From: Blattamonas nauphoetae
Taxonomy: Eukaryota > Preaxostyla > Oxymonadida
NCBI GenBank assembly: GCA_033064195.1
Contig: JARBJD010000729.1
Span: forward strand, 1 to 20,255
Direction of reading: 5' to 3'
Length of the DNA: 20,255 nt
Shown here: positions 7,672 to 17,021 of the stretch, one piece after another
Layout of the letters: every line of letters begins with the position of its first letter
How positions within the stretch are numbered: position 1 is the stretch's first letter
Translations under genes and position numbers: made by a program
Notes under the pieces: generated by a model
Database searches by the model: none
Seen by the model: only the letters and a program-made list of their open reading frames with translations
What the model was told of the DNA's origin: nothing

Positions 7672-7945
7672 CTGTTTGCTCCGTCCGTCGCGTTGTTTCT
7701 TCCATCCCGTTGTTCCTTCTTTCTTGTTGGTCCTTCTTTCTTGTTGTTCCTTCATTCTTGTTGTTCCTTCTTTCTTGTTGCTCCTTCCGTCTTGTTGTTC
7801 CTTCCGTCTTGTTGATCCTTCATTCTTGTTGTTCCTTCTTTCTTGTTGTTCCTTCCGCCTTGTTGTTCATTCTTTCGTGTTGTTCCTTCCGTCTTGTTGT
7901 TCCTTCATTCTTGTTGATCCTTCCATCCCACTGCTCCTTCCATCT
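7672..7945 (+). repeat. 17-bp minisatellite, left part
   Basis: About sixteen tandem copies of CTTGTTGTTCCTTCNNT, the last bases varying among TTT, ATT, CGT and CAT. The first copy is degenerate. The array is interrupted at 7945 by a transposon and resumes in phase at 8810. Because 17 is not a multiple of three, each reading frame gives a 17-residue low-complexity period (Lys, Glu, Gly, Thr, Gln, Arg on the minus strand), so the long frames across it are not evidence of a gene. Confidence 0.9.
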
Positions 7946-8805
7946 GGGCGATTCTAAATGAAAGGTCGCCTCCGTTTTATCTCCATCCCCACTCTATATA
8001 TCGTAAAGAAAACAGCAGAGTTCACATAAACATCCTCTCTCTCCCCGTTTAAGGTTTGAATTACCAGATTTTCCCATTTTCACTCACTTTTTTCCAGATT
8101 CCAAGTTCAGGTGACTCCTTCTTCATCACACGGTATTCATTTGTCAGATTCGTGATTGAACCGACCTAATACCGTGCATTACATGTGATTCTCCTGGTTT
8201 GTGTCATATATTTCGTTCACACTGACAGACACTCAGCACTTTTTTGAGGCGAGACAGATTGTTTCTCACAGCCAGAAGACAATCTGTACACTTGCACTGT
8301 GTGATATTTTCTCCAGTTTTCACTCGCGATCGGAACTTTTTTCACAAATTTCTCGTCTTATAGATCACAAACGGGCACTGACTCTTTGTTCGCCCTACTC
8401 TTCCTCTAATTCCCATCAAATACCGTTTTGAATCAAGAGATACCTCAAAGCACCTCTGTTAGACATGTTCCGCCAATCTTGAAGACTAAATTCATCATGA
8501 TTGTTGATTTTGCCATTCAGAACTTTTCGTGTCTTTTTCTACAATAGATGTCTTTGTGTTGGTTCTCTCACACAGAATGAGCGTTTTATGTAGTTTTCCA
8601 TCGTTTCTCTGTTTTCGAACAGATTCTGTGACAAAAAGTGTGCACTATTGTCTTCAACAAAAAAGGACGATATCGAACGCGATCGAACTTAAAATTCAAT
8701 AATTTCCCTATTTCTTGTCTACTGAAATAAAGAACGGTAATTGGGCAAAAAATGAATTTTTGGGACGCACATTAGTGTTTTGCGACCTTTCAAAGAGAAT
8801 CGCCC
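7946..8805. mobile_element. 860-bp non-autonomous DNA transposon (MITE-like) inside the minisatellite
   Basis: The ends are 24-bp terminal inverted repeats: GGGCGATTCT + 3 nt + TGAAAGGTCGC at 7946-7969, and its inverse at 8782-8805, differing only in the 3-nt centre. The element is flanked by ATCT at 7942-7945 and 8806-8809, a 4-bp target duplication. Removing the element and one ATCT restores the exact 17-bp phase of the surrounding array. There is no convincing coding region inside; the 76-codon frame at 8201-8431 has no recognisable motif. Four-bp duplications are known for Sola and Ginger-type transposons, but the superfamily cannot be assigned from the ends alone. Confidence 0.85.
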
Positions 8806-8977
8806 ATCTTGTTGTTCCTTCATTCTTGTTGTTCCTTCCATCCCGTTGCTCCTTCCTTCTTGTTGTTCCTTCTTTCTTGTTGCTCCTTCCGTCTTGTTGT
8901 TCCTTCCATCCCGTTGTTCCTTCTTTCTTGTTGCTCCTTCCGTCTTGTTGTTCCTTCATTCTTGTTGTTCCTTCCAA
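8806..8977 (+). repeat. 17-bp minisatellite, right part
   Basis: Ten copies of the same 17-bp unit as at 7672-7945, beginning in the target duplication of the inserted transposon. It ends where the beta-helix pseudogene begins. Together the two parts were once one array of about 26 units. Confidence 0.9.
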
Positions 8978-10965
8978 GCTTAAACACTGCAAAAGGTGAA
9001 ACAAGCTGACAAAGAGAGGCATGAACACAAGATTGCTCAGGGTCGTCTTCGCGTCTGATCCAGAGACGTACCAGCTGACCATTCCCAACAAACGCCAACA
9101 CATCCTTCTCTTCCTTGTCCAATCACAGCAAATATACGCTGTGTTGTCAATCTCATCCATTCGTTCACTGTCAGAAGCGAGAACGAATTGTCTCCAGCTC
9201 GTTTGAGCGAGTGCGGTTTGGTTTCCGTCTGTCAACTCAACCCATCGTTCTTCTGATCCTCCAAAACAAGACAAGAACTTCTCCTGCGTCACTGAGACTG
9301 ATCCCTTCTCGCTTGTTGTGTGAACAACTGTCGCGTTCAGAATCGAGCGAGTGATGTCAGAGAAGGTGCAAGATTCAATCTCCACAACTCCATCTGACTC
9401 GATCAACACGGATGACTCCATTTACATTGCGGAGAACGTCTGAACGACGATTTGATGGTGTCCATCCTCAACAGTAATCAGTTGAGACGAAAATATCTTA
9501 TTCTGTCCATTTCACTCAATCAATGAAATTTGCAGAGTTCCTTCGACGATGCAAACAGTTCAATTCTTTTCATTCCAACAGCGAGCGTTGTAAACTCTTT
9601 CACGTCTGTCTGCATTTCGATCTTTTGCAGAGCTGGCGTTGTGTTGTCCTTTTCTGTCTGAATGCATATCTCCAAGCTGCGAACGATCGAAGGGCAAGGG
9701 GCAGATGGCGATGAACATTCATGTTGTCCAAGTGTGGGATGAAGCGAAGAGATCGTTCGATTTTGAGCCTGAGTTGTTCTCAAAGAAACAAGTATTCTTC
9801 TACAGCTTTCTGCTATTCACGCTCTCAAGAGGGATCACTCCATTGTCGTTGGGGTATAATTCAGGAAGTGGCAGTGGTCGATGTCAGATGCAGCTTCCCT
9901 GTTGATGACAAAACAAAGACTGATTTGATCAGAGATGTTGGAAGGATAATGGCAAGACTGGACAGAACAAGCTCGCCAGCTTTCACGTCGAGTTAAGCGT
10001 AAGCCAACAATTCCAGGTTGTTTGAGACAGAATCGGTGACGTTCACGGTCTTGTCTTTCGTTGACAGCTTCTCGTTCAGAGTGAGATGTGTGTCGAGCAT
10101 CAGAGAATGAGAATCTGACATGACAGGAATGTTTGAGTATCCCTGTTTCAGAGACAGACAGGGAAGGAGCGTGTTCCCGCTTAGAGGATAGTCGTGTACA
10201 ACATCAGCACGTAGACTCAGTTGGGTGGTCTTGTGATGGAAGGGATGGAGGATTGACCCGACAAGCGATCCAACTTCAAACTCAACAAGAGAAAGTTCTG
10301 TGGAAGAGAAGACCGGAGGCGGGATTGGCGATGGATGAAGGAGGGAATCTCGAATAGTCTTGAGAGAAGCAGTCTCCTTTCCAGAAGCAACCCCACAATA
10401 CACAGCTTGTCCTTTCTGTGCTGAACACCCTGTTCCAGCAGTGACATCTCCAAAAGACACCGACGTGAGTGACAGTGCTCCGAAAAACCCGATAAGCACT
10501 CAAAACCCGTTTTTATTCGATTACATTCTGATTTTCAACTATAGTGCTAAAAATTTGTTTTCTAATCTCTTAAAAACATGTTTTCAATCGTTCATTGAGA
10601 GAGAGAATTACCATAAATCACTCTAAACAATGACGCAGTTGATGAAGAATGGGGAACAATACTTACTCTCCGACGCTTCTTGATTGATAAAACCAGGCTA
10701 GATCATGGTGTTTATGTCCATAAAGTCAAATTTCAAAAGGTAGCTTAAAATGAAATGATAATAGAGTACATTTCCAATTATTTCGGGTTTTTCTGCAGAA
10801 ACGGGTTTTTCAGAGCACTGTGAGTTGGTCGGCGAGAGTGCTCCTGTTTCTTGAAGAGCCGCGTTAAACATTCCTCCATCCTTTAAAGAAGAGTACGACA
10901 CAAACGTCACTTTGTTAGTCGAAGATCCAACTCTACCGGTTGAATCACTTTTGCTAAGTTGAAGT
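8978..10965 (-). pseudogene. Host beta-helix-type surface protein, decayed
   Basis: Reading leftward from about 10965 (perhaps from 11060), stretches of one protein appear in order in changing frames: GRVGSSTNKVTFVSYSSLKD with GGMFNAALQETGALSP (before the MITE), SLTSVSFGDVTAGTGCSAQK (10470-10420), CFFENNSGSKSNDLFASS (about 9790-9740), DVKEFTTLAVGMKRIELFAS, and ESSVLIESDGVVEIESCTFS (9418 down). Short strands with recurring Ser, Cys and Gly and the pattern VSF/CTFS/CFFENNSG are typical of right-handed beta-helix repeat proteins, a large surface family in Blattamonas as I remember it. The gene has several frameshifts, in-frame stops (for example the double stop near 10979-10984 in one frame) and a 348-bp MITE insertion. 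It ends in the minisatellite. Confidence in the family is moderate; that it is no longer functional is clear. Confidence 0.6.
10473..10820. mobile_element. 348-bp hAT-like MITE inside the beta-helix pseudogene
   Basis: The ends are inverted repeats CAGTGCTCYGAAAAACCCG (10473-10491 and inverse 10802-10820), and a second AAAACCCG box lies farther in on both sides. The inside is AT-rich and non-coding. CAGTG at the tip followed by an A-run is typical of hAT transposons. Flanks show TGAGT on both sides (10466-10470 and 10821-10825), two bases off the tip on the left, so the target duplication is imperfect; an 8-bp duplication usual for hAT is not clear. Host beta-helix coding continues on both sides on the minus strand, which supports an insertion. 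Confidence 0.65.
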
Positions 10966-11092
10966 TATCACTCTCTGTTTTCAGATTCAGGAGCGATCCA
11001 GTCTTCATCGAGAGAGATACAATCACGTTTCTTTTCCATTCGCTGGGTGCGATGTGAACCTCGATGTGTCAGCGATTGAGAAGAGTGCTGAG

Positions 11093-11140
11093 GTGAGCGA
11101 TAGTTTCTTTATTGTTGTTTGATTCGTTCTATCTTTTCAG
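11093..11140 (+). other. Candidate 48-bp spliceosomal intron
   Basis: GTGAGC at the 5' end, a pyrimidine-rich 3' half and TTTTCAG at the 3' end. It directly precedes the 150-codon stretch of the unidentified host pseudogene. Confidence 0.45.
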
Positions 11141-11590
11141 ATCCACATTTGTTCCCAGTCTGCACTATAGTGTCTTGGGTGATACTTCCTCACGATAATG
11201 TGTGAAGAATACACTAGCTCCATTCAATCTTCTTGATCACGACATCTAGAGGAAGTTTCAGAGTTCGAGAAGGAGAACGAGGGGAATTGGATGGCAGTGA
11301 GACAGATCAAACCACTAGTGATCATGAAGTTCGATGTTGTGCTTGATAGAGAACGTTTGGAGAGGGAGATGAGGCCAGATGAGACAGTGATGATCTGCGA
11401 GGTCAATGCACCAGGGTGTGATAGAATCGAGCTCGCTGGGGTTATCACCGACATTTTTCGCTAAAGAGTTTTCGAAATTGCGATCACGTCATCTAAAACT
11501 GTCATTTTTCTGCATCGCGCCAAAAATGAGTCTGGTGTCGATATCTGTGATCGTCTATGTTGCGTTGGACAATTTCCAGAATGTGGTCAG

Positions 11591-11633
11591 GTAAAAACAC
11601 GAAGATATTATCTAATCTCGATACGTTTGGCAG
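11591..11633 (+). other. Candidate 43-bp spliceosomal intron
   Basis: GTAAAA at the 5' end, CTAAT branch-site-like sequence about 20 bp from the 3' end, and GGCAG at the 3' end. The frame before it is open up to the donor, and the protein-like frame after it differs by one base, consistent with decay of the gene. Confidence 0.4.
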
Positions 11634-12752
11634 GCGACGAATGTCTTTTTTTGAGGAGCGATTCCTGTTTGAAGATTCTGGATTCTGAGCGATTGTACAT
11701 TGCAGATTGGGTTATCACGATGGAAATAGGAATGAAGGAGAATGAGTGTCTGGAGATCAACAGACAGATCAGTTTTGAAGACTCATATGAGGATATAAAA
11801 GGCGAGCACATGTCTGCAGTTTTTGGTGGTACCTGAATGATGGACGATCAACAATATAGGGAAAATGAACACGAACATGCAACGAATTGATGATGGTTTA
11901 ACGATATTTGGAGAGACTGATTGATCCAGTTGATGGAAAATCGAATCTACAGAGAGTTGGTTCACAGGCGTGACATGTCAAGGTGTTCATCTTCTTTGAC
12001 GACTCAGTGAGTCTTTGTGTCTTGGGACAAATGATTGTGATCATCCTTCGAGTTGAAAAGGGAAAACCTCGTCGAGTCCACGATGAATCTGTCCAACTGG
12101 ATTGGAAGAGGATTTTTCTGGTGACCTTCAGTATGAATACAGGAATTGATGGACAGAAAAGGGACAAATGTCCAAGCGCCAGAAATCCGAGGGTAGTTCG
12201 ACAGATATGATGAGATATATCAGAGATCAATCGCTTTTCTGCACGAATCAAGAAGAACACCACTCAGAAGTGGCTCAAGTGATTGTGTAAACGAGATTAA
12301 AGATTTTTCTGATGAAGAAGTCAGTTTTACTGTTGTTCTTGGCTGACTTATTCAAGAAGCTGTGGAGGATCTTCGAAGAATAAAATGATGCTGAATGCGG
12401 AGAAGAGAGAAGTTTGACTAACAAGACGACAGAAAAAACACACTGAGTCATCCAGTGGGATGAGAATGTGTTGTGATTGCAGACTTTTCACTCCCTAGGT
12501 GATCAAAACAGAGGAGTAGTCACGGATCACGGAATGCGAAGACAATTTGTGACACTGTGTCCAAGGAAGAGATCAAGAGATCGATTCACTCACAAAATTG
12601 ATTATGAGATATCGAATGATCGTCTCCATCAAAATTGAGCTGGTTGAATGTATATTGTGGGTTCGATCTAGCCTAACACATGGATACGATATTTCAGAGA
12701 TTTTCCCAGTCAGAGGTGTCATGAGTAAATAAATTATGTCGATTAAGCAAAT

Positions 12753-12779
12753 AAAAAAGGGGTGTTGAGTCTCGAAAAA
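12753..12779 (-). repeat. Terminal-repeat-like sequence, right member of the inverted pair
   Basis: A-run, GGGGTGTTGAGTCTCG, A-run: the inverse of the sequence at 7415-7446. The kinase fragment begins directly to its right. It may be the right end of a 5.4-kb insertion, or a left-end remnant of another copy of the Polinton-like element, since the second capsid copy lies to its right in the same orientation as the first. Confidence 0.55.
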
Positions 12780-12780
12780 T

Positions 12781-13245
12781 GGACCCCAAATGAACTCAAC
12801 TGAAGCGGAACAGGAAGCAGCTCACATGAACCAGCTGCATTCAACGTCAGAAGCCAATGAAACTCTCCAACACCTTCCAAAAGATGTGGAACAAGCGGGA
12901 ATGGATGGACTCCGCTGGCGAGCGCCTGAGGTCGTGGCGGACGGAGGGAGTGCTGTGGATGGGCACAAAGCTGCAGTTTGGAGAGCCGGACGCGATCAAC
13001 GCTCAACGCCAATCGGGAACAGAATTATGACCCAAAATGGACACTCTGAAGAACGAGGAGTTCGTCGCTCTGATCCATCGCTGTGTGTCAGCCAATCCGA
13101 ACCATCGTCTAATACTGACTGATTTGGAAGAGTTCCTCTCGTCTCACCCCGACGACACTCGCATTGCCTCAGAAAAGGAATTGAACAAGAAGCTGCGCTG
13201 GAAATCCAAGCAGAAAGTTGAGTCGATCATGTTGGCAGAGGAGAG
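12781..13245 (+). pseudogene. Host protein kinase C-lobe fragment
   Basis: The frame from 12790 gives a polar linker, then DGLRWRAPEVVADGG and DGHKAAVW: the APE motif of kinase subdomain VIII and the start of helix F. At about 12976 the sequence jumps to another frame with FGEPDAINAQRQSGTEL, an in-frame TGA at 13028, and MDTLKNEEFVALIHRC, ANPNHRLILTDLEEFLSSH, the subdomain XI region with its usual Arg. The helix F core expected between the two parts is missing, so an internal deletion of roughly 15-20 codons joined them. The N-lobe and catalytic loop are absent; the fragment starts at the terminal-repeat-like sequence. In this organism group such kinases often follow beta-helix ectodomains (from memory). 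Confidence 0.6.
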
Positions 13246-13249
13246 CGAG

Positions 13250-13690
13250 TCACAACGGAGCCTGTCGAACCATCAAACTGCAATCCGAGAAACGCGTGTT
13301 CCGACGAACCACAATCGGAATACAGTTCGAACACTGAACAAGCACCCCACACATCCCACTACCACGACCCTCCCAATTCACAAATCGAGTGTGAACCAAA
13401 TCGATCCGAGCCAGACAGGACGAACCAATCACCACACATCCAGAAACTGTCGACGAAGGGAATGAGCGAGCGAAGACACACGACGAGAGCGAGACAAGAG
13501 GAGTGGGCGAGGAGAGAGCGAACGAGATCGTTGGGCCTGACGCCATTCCTGTCGCTGAGAACACTCGACACTTCGAGAACACACACTCCGACACTGACAC
13601 CACTCCCTGCCCAGTTGCAATCGAGATCATCGGAACTTTCACCACATTTTCAACAGGAAATTCTCGAAGATTCCGTCGATTTCACCCAAC
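13250..13690 (-). pseudogene. Host beta-helix protein fragment
   Basis: A minus-strand frame open from about 13690 to TGA 13250 with repeated short strands: MISIATGQGVVSVSECVFSK, PLVSLSSCVFARSFPSSTVS, GCVVIGSSCLARIDLVHTRF. The spaced Cys, Ser and Val pattern is that of right-handed beta-helix repeats. It has no start codon context and abuts the plus-strand kinase fragment tail to tail, although the two modules would be in one orientation in a beta-helix/kinase receptor. This suggests an inversion or joining of unrelated pieces near 13245. Alternatives are antisense coding by chance, which the ordered Cys/Ser pattern makes less likely. Confidence 0.55.
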
Positions 13691-13811
13691 CAGGTGGACT
13701 AAATTAGCTTTTAGGAGGTGGCTAGAAAACGTATCATTCCAAATAAATAACTGTGTTTCGTCAGGCATCACAGAAATAAAGTGGTCAGTCTGGATCTTGC
13801 AGGATTTGTCG
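13691..13811. other. Short spacer
   Basis: Sequence between the beta-helix fragment and the stop of the coiled-coil/SPRY gene. Nothing recognisable is seen. Confidence 0.4.
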
Positions 13812-16800
13812 TTATCGGAGTCGCTTGAGCCACAGAACTTCAGTTTGTTGATATTGTTTCAGGGCTCCAGTTGTGATTCCGAGGCAGAGAGGAGAAGGGA
13901 TGTTTGTGAAGAACCAAGGCTGTTCCTTCTCATAAACAAACAGTCGAGCCTCTCTTGTCCACATGTTCACACGGATCGCTGCTGTCTTCCCGACTATCAA
14001 GCATGTGCTGTTTGTTCCTGCTGGCTTCACTTCCTTCCCGTTTTCATACATTTCTCCACTCGCAAGAACAAAACCGGAACCAATCCCATTCTCCCAAGAT
14101 CCAAGATGTTTTTGAGTGGCATGGGCAACAAGTGGAAATCTGACGAACCCAAGCACTTAAAACAATGAAACGAGAGAATGCCACACCATTATTTGCTATC
14201 GCTTGGTTTGGGAGTCTGATTTTGAATTCCCACTCTCCCTCGTCGATTGGAAACGTATAAGCCGTTCTCCAATCTGTGCTGCCTTCCTTAAAGGCGATGG
14301 TTTGTGTGATTATGGTTGGAGAGAGGGTGTGAGCTGTTCGGTCGAAGGTTTGGATAGATTCAGTGCCAACCCACGTTGTTGGTATCATCATTCGCATCCG
14401 CTCCAACTTCTGTGCAATCTCCCTCTTCTCTCTCCCACTCTGCTCAATGCTTCCTCGCGCCATTCCAAGTTCTTCCCTCACTCTCTTCACTTCATCTGAC
14501 AGTCTCACTTTTTCTCTTTCGCTCGATTCCTTCTCGCCTCTCACCTTCCTCAGTTCTTCTCGAGTTCTCTTCACTTCATCTGCCAGCTTCTCTTTGTCTC
14601 GCTGTGCCTGTCCGTTCTGTTCATCTGCCTGTCTCTGCCTCGCCTCTACCATCCGCTTCCCTTCCTCTGCTTTCTTCTTCTCTTCTTCCATCTTCATTCG
14701 ATCAGCTTCTGCTTTCTTCTTCTCTTCTTCCATCTTCGTTCGATCAGCTTCTGCTTTCTTCTTCTCTTCTTCCATCTTCGTTCGATCAGCTTCTGCTTTC
14801 TTCTTCTCTTCTTCCATCTTCGTTCGATCAGCTTCTGCTTTCTTCTTCTCTTCTTCCATCTTCATTCGATCAGCTTCTGCTTTCTTCTTCTCTTCTTCCA
14901 TCTTCGTTCGATCAGCTTCTGCTTTCTTCTTCTCTTCTTCCATCTTCGTTCGATCAGCTTCTGCTTTCTTCTTCTCTTCTTCCATCTTCGTTCGATCAGC
15001 TTCTGCTTTCTTCTTCTCTTCTTCCATCTTCGTTCGATCAGCTTCTGCTTTCTTCTTCTCTTCTTCCATCTTCATTCGATCAGCTTCTGCTTTCTTCTTC
15101 TCTTCTTCCATCTTCGTTCGATCAGCTTCTGCTTTCTTCTTCTCTTCTTCCATCTTCGTTCGATCAGCTTCTGCTTTCTTCTTCTCTTCTTCCATCTTCG
15201 TTCGATCAGCTTCTGCTTTCTTCTTCTCTTCTTCCATCTTCGTTCGATCAGCTTCTGCTTTCTTCTTCTCTTCTTCCATCTTCGTTCGATCAGCTTCTGC
15301 TTTCTTCTTCTCTTCTTCCATCTTCGTTCGATCAGCTTCTGCTTTCTTCTTCTCTTCTTCCATCTTCGTTCGATCAGCTTCTGCTTTCTTCTTCTCTTCT
15401 TCCATCTTCGTTCGATCAGCTTCTGCTTTCTTCTTCTCTTCTTCCATCTTCGTTCGATCAGCTTCTGCTTTCTTCTTCTCTTCTTCCATCTTCGTTCGAT
15501 CAGCTTCTGCTTTCTTCTTCTCTTCTTCCATCTTCATTCGATCAGCTTCTGCTTTCTTCTTCTCTTCTTCCATCTTCGTTCGATCAGCTTCTGCTTTCTT
15601 CTTCTCTTCTTCCATCTTCGTTCGATCAGCTTCTGCTTTCTTCTTCTCTTCTTCCATCTTCGTTCGATCAGCTTCTGCTTTCTTCTTCTCTTCTTCCATC
15701 TTCGTTCGATCAGCTTCTGCTTTCTTCTTCTCTTCTTCCATCTTCGTTCGATCAGCTTCTGCTTTCTTCTTCTCTTCTTCCATCTTCGTTCGATCAGCTT
15801 CTGCTTTCTTCTTCTCTTCTTCCATCTTCGTTCGATCAGCTTCTGCTTTCTTCTTCTCTTCTTCCATCTTCGTTCGATCAGCTTCTGCTTTCTTCTTCTC
15901 TTCTTCCATCTTCGTTCGATCAGCTTCTGCTTTCTTCTTCTCTTCTTCCATCTTCGTTCGATCAGCTTCTGCTTTCTTCTTCTCTTCTTCCATCTTCGTT
16001 CGATCAGCTTCTGCTTTCTTCTTCTCTTCTTCCATCTTCATTCGATCAGCTTCTGCTTTCTTCTTCTCTTCTTCCATCTTCGTTCGATCAGCTTCTGCTT
16101 TCTTCTTCTCTTCTTCCATCTTCGTTCGATCAGCTTCTGCTTTCTTCTTCTCTTCTTCCATCTTCGTTCGATCAGCTTCTGCTTTCTTCTTCTCTTCTTC
16201 CATCTTCGTTCGATCAGCTTCTGCTTTCTTCTTCTCTTCTTCCATCTTCATTCGATCAGCTTCTGCTTTCTTCTTCTCTTCTTCCATCTTCGTTCGATCA
16301 GCTTCTGCTTTCTTCTTCTCTTCTTCCATCTTCGTTCGATCAGCTTCTGCTTTCTTCTTCTCTTCTTCCATCTTCGTTCGATCAGCTTCTGCTTTCTTCT
16401 TCTCTTCTTCCATCTTCGTTCGATCAGCTTCTGCTTTCTTCTTCTCTTCTTCCATCTTCGTTCGATCAGCTTCTGCTTTCTTCTTCTCTTCTTCCATCTT
16501 CATTCGATCAGCTTCTGCTTTCTTCTTCTCTTCTTCCATCTTCGTTCGATCAGCTTCTGCTTTCTTCTTCTCTTCTTCCATCTTCGTTCGATCAGCTTCT
16601 GCTTTCTTCTTCTCTTCTTCCATCTTCGTTCGATCAGCTTCTGCTTTCTTCTTCTCTTCTTCCATCTTCGTTCGATCACTTTCTGCTTTCACTCTCTTCT
16701 TCCATCTTCGTTCGATCACTTTCTGCTTTCACTCTCTTCTTCCATCTTCGTTCGATCACTTTCTGCTTTCACTCTCTTCTTCCATCTTCGTTCGATCACT

Positions 16801-17021
16801 TTCTGCTTTCACTCTCTTCTTCCATCTTCGTTCGATCACTTTCTGCTTTCACTCTCTTCTTCCATCTTCGTTCGATCACTTTCTGCTTTCACTCTCTTCT
16901 TCCATCTTCGTTCGATCACTTTCTGCTTTCACTCTCTTCTTCCATCTTCGTTCGATCACTTTCTGCTTTCACTCTCTTCTTCCATCTTCGTTCGATCACT
17001 TTCTGCTTTCACTCTCTTCTT
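13812..17021 (-). pseudogene. Host coiled-coil protein with C-terminal SPRY-like domain, N-terminus lost
   Basis: The stop TAA is at 13812-13814 on the minus strand. Reading leftward, about 47 repeats of a 14-residue unit (MEEEKKKAEADRTK) give a very long charged coiled coil. Non-repeat coil follows (ADEVKRTREELRKVRGEKES), then a globular end: TWVGTESIQTFDRTAHTLSP, DEGEWEFKIRLPNQAIANNG, GSWENGIGSGFVLASGEMYE, NGKEVKPAGTN, AAIRVNMWTREARLFVYEKE, EVLWLKRLR. The last part resembles SPRY/B30.2-like domains of Blattamonas coiled-coil proteins as I remember them. A single frameshift near 14160-14175 splits the SPRY-like part between two frames. An open frame of 891 codons starts at 16719, but upstream the repeat unit changes to 40 bp, which breaks the frame in every copy, and the array then joins capsid sequence, so the true N-terminus is absent. 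Confidence 0.65.
14695..16668. repeat. 42-bp tandem repeat, 47 copies, coding for coiled coil
   Basis: Exact period of 42 bp, nearly perfect copies. The only frequent variant is C[A/G]TTCG, giving Met or Thr in the 14-residue unit. The A form is at 14695, 14863, 15073, 15535, 16039, 16249 and 16501, that is 4, 5, 11, 12, 5 and 6 units apart. As 42 is a multiple of three, all frames stay open on both strands. Confidence 0.95.

Larger units (their letters stand above)
10985..12732 (+). pseudogene. Unidentified host gene with tiny introns, decayed
   Basis: The clearest part is 11141-11590: one frame of 150 codons with a few stops (for example near 11168, 11180, 11231 and 11462) and protein-like content such as IKPLVIMKFDVVLDRERLER and DETVMICEVNAPGCDRIELA. 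It lies between two candidate introns. The next stretch, in another frame, has DECLFLRSDSCLKILDSERL and YIADWVITMEIGMKENECLE up to 11836. FIFFDDSVSLCVLGQMIVII is at 11986-12045, and IDSLTKLIMRYRMIVSIKIE is near the end before TAA 12730-12732. I do not recognise the family. Whether 10985-11092 belongs here or to the minus-strand beta-helix gene is undecided, since both strands are open there. Confidence 0.4.

Noticed and set aside
7656-7961. Open frames of about 100 codons on the plus strand with Leu, Val, Ser and Cys rich sequence, like membrane protein
   Set aside because: They lie wholly in the 17-bp minisatellite; the hydrophobic pattern is the translation of the repeat in several frames.
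8201-8431. 76-codon frame inside the 860-bp transposon as a possible transposase
   Set aside because: Too short, no catalytic motif, no similarity to transposases that I can see; the element looks non-autonomous.
8708-9000. Minus-strand Lys/Glu/Gly/Thr-rich tail on the beta-helix frame
   Set aside because: It is minisatellite read in frame, not part of the protein family.
9993-10499. 168-codon minus-strand frame starting with a signal-peptide-like sequence (LIGFFGALSLTS)
   Set aside because: The hydrophobic start is partly the end of the 348-bp MITE, so the apparent signal peptide and start codon are created by the insertion.
10939-10984. A third tiny intron on the plus strand, ending in TTTTCAG
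   Set aside because: Its donor would be GTTGAA, which is weak, and the minus strand here reads as beta-helix coding sequence.
11898-12263. 121-codon minus-strand frame
   Set aside because: Composition is rich in Ser, Thr, Ile and Cys as expected of antisense; the plus strand here is more protein-like and continues the unidentified pseudogene.
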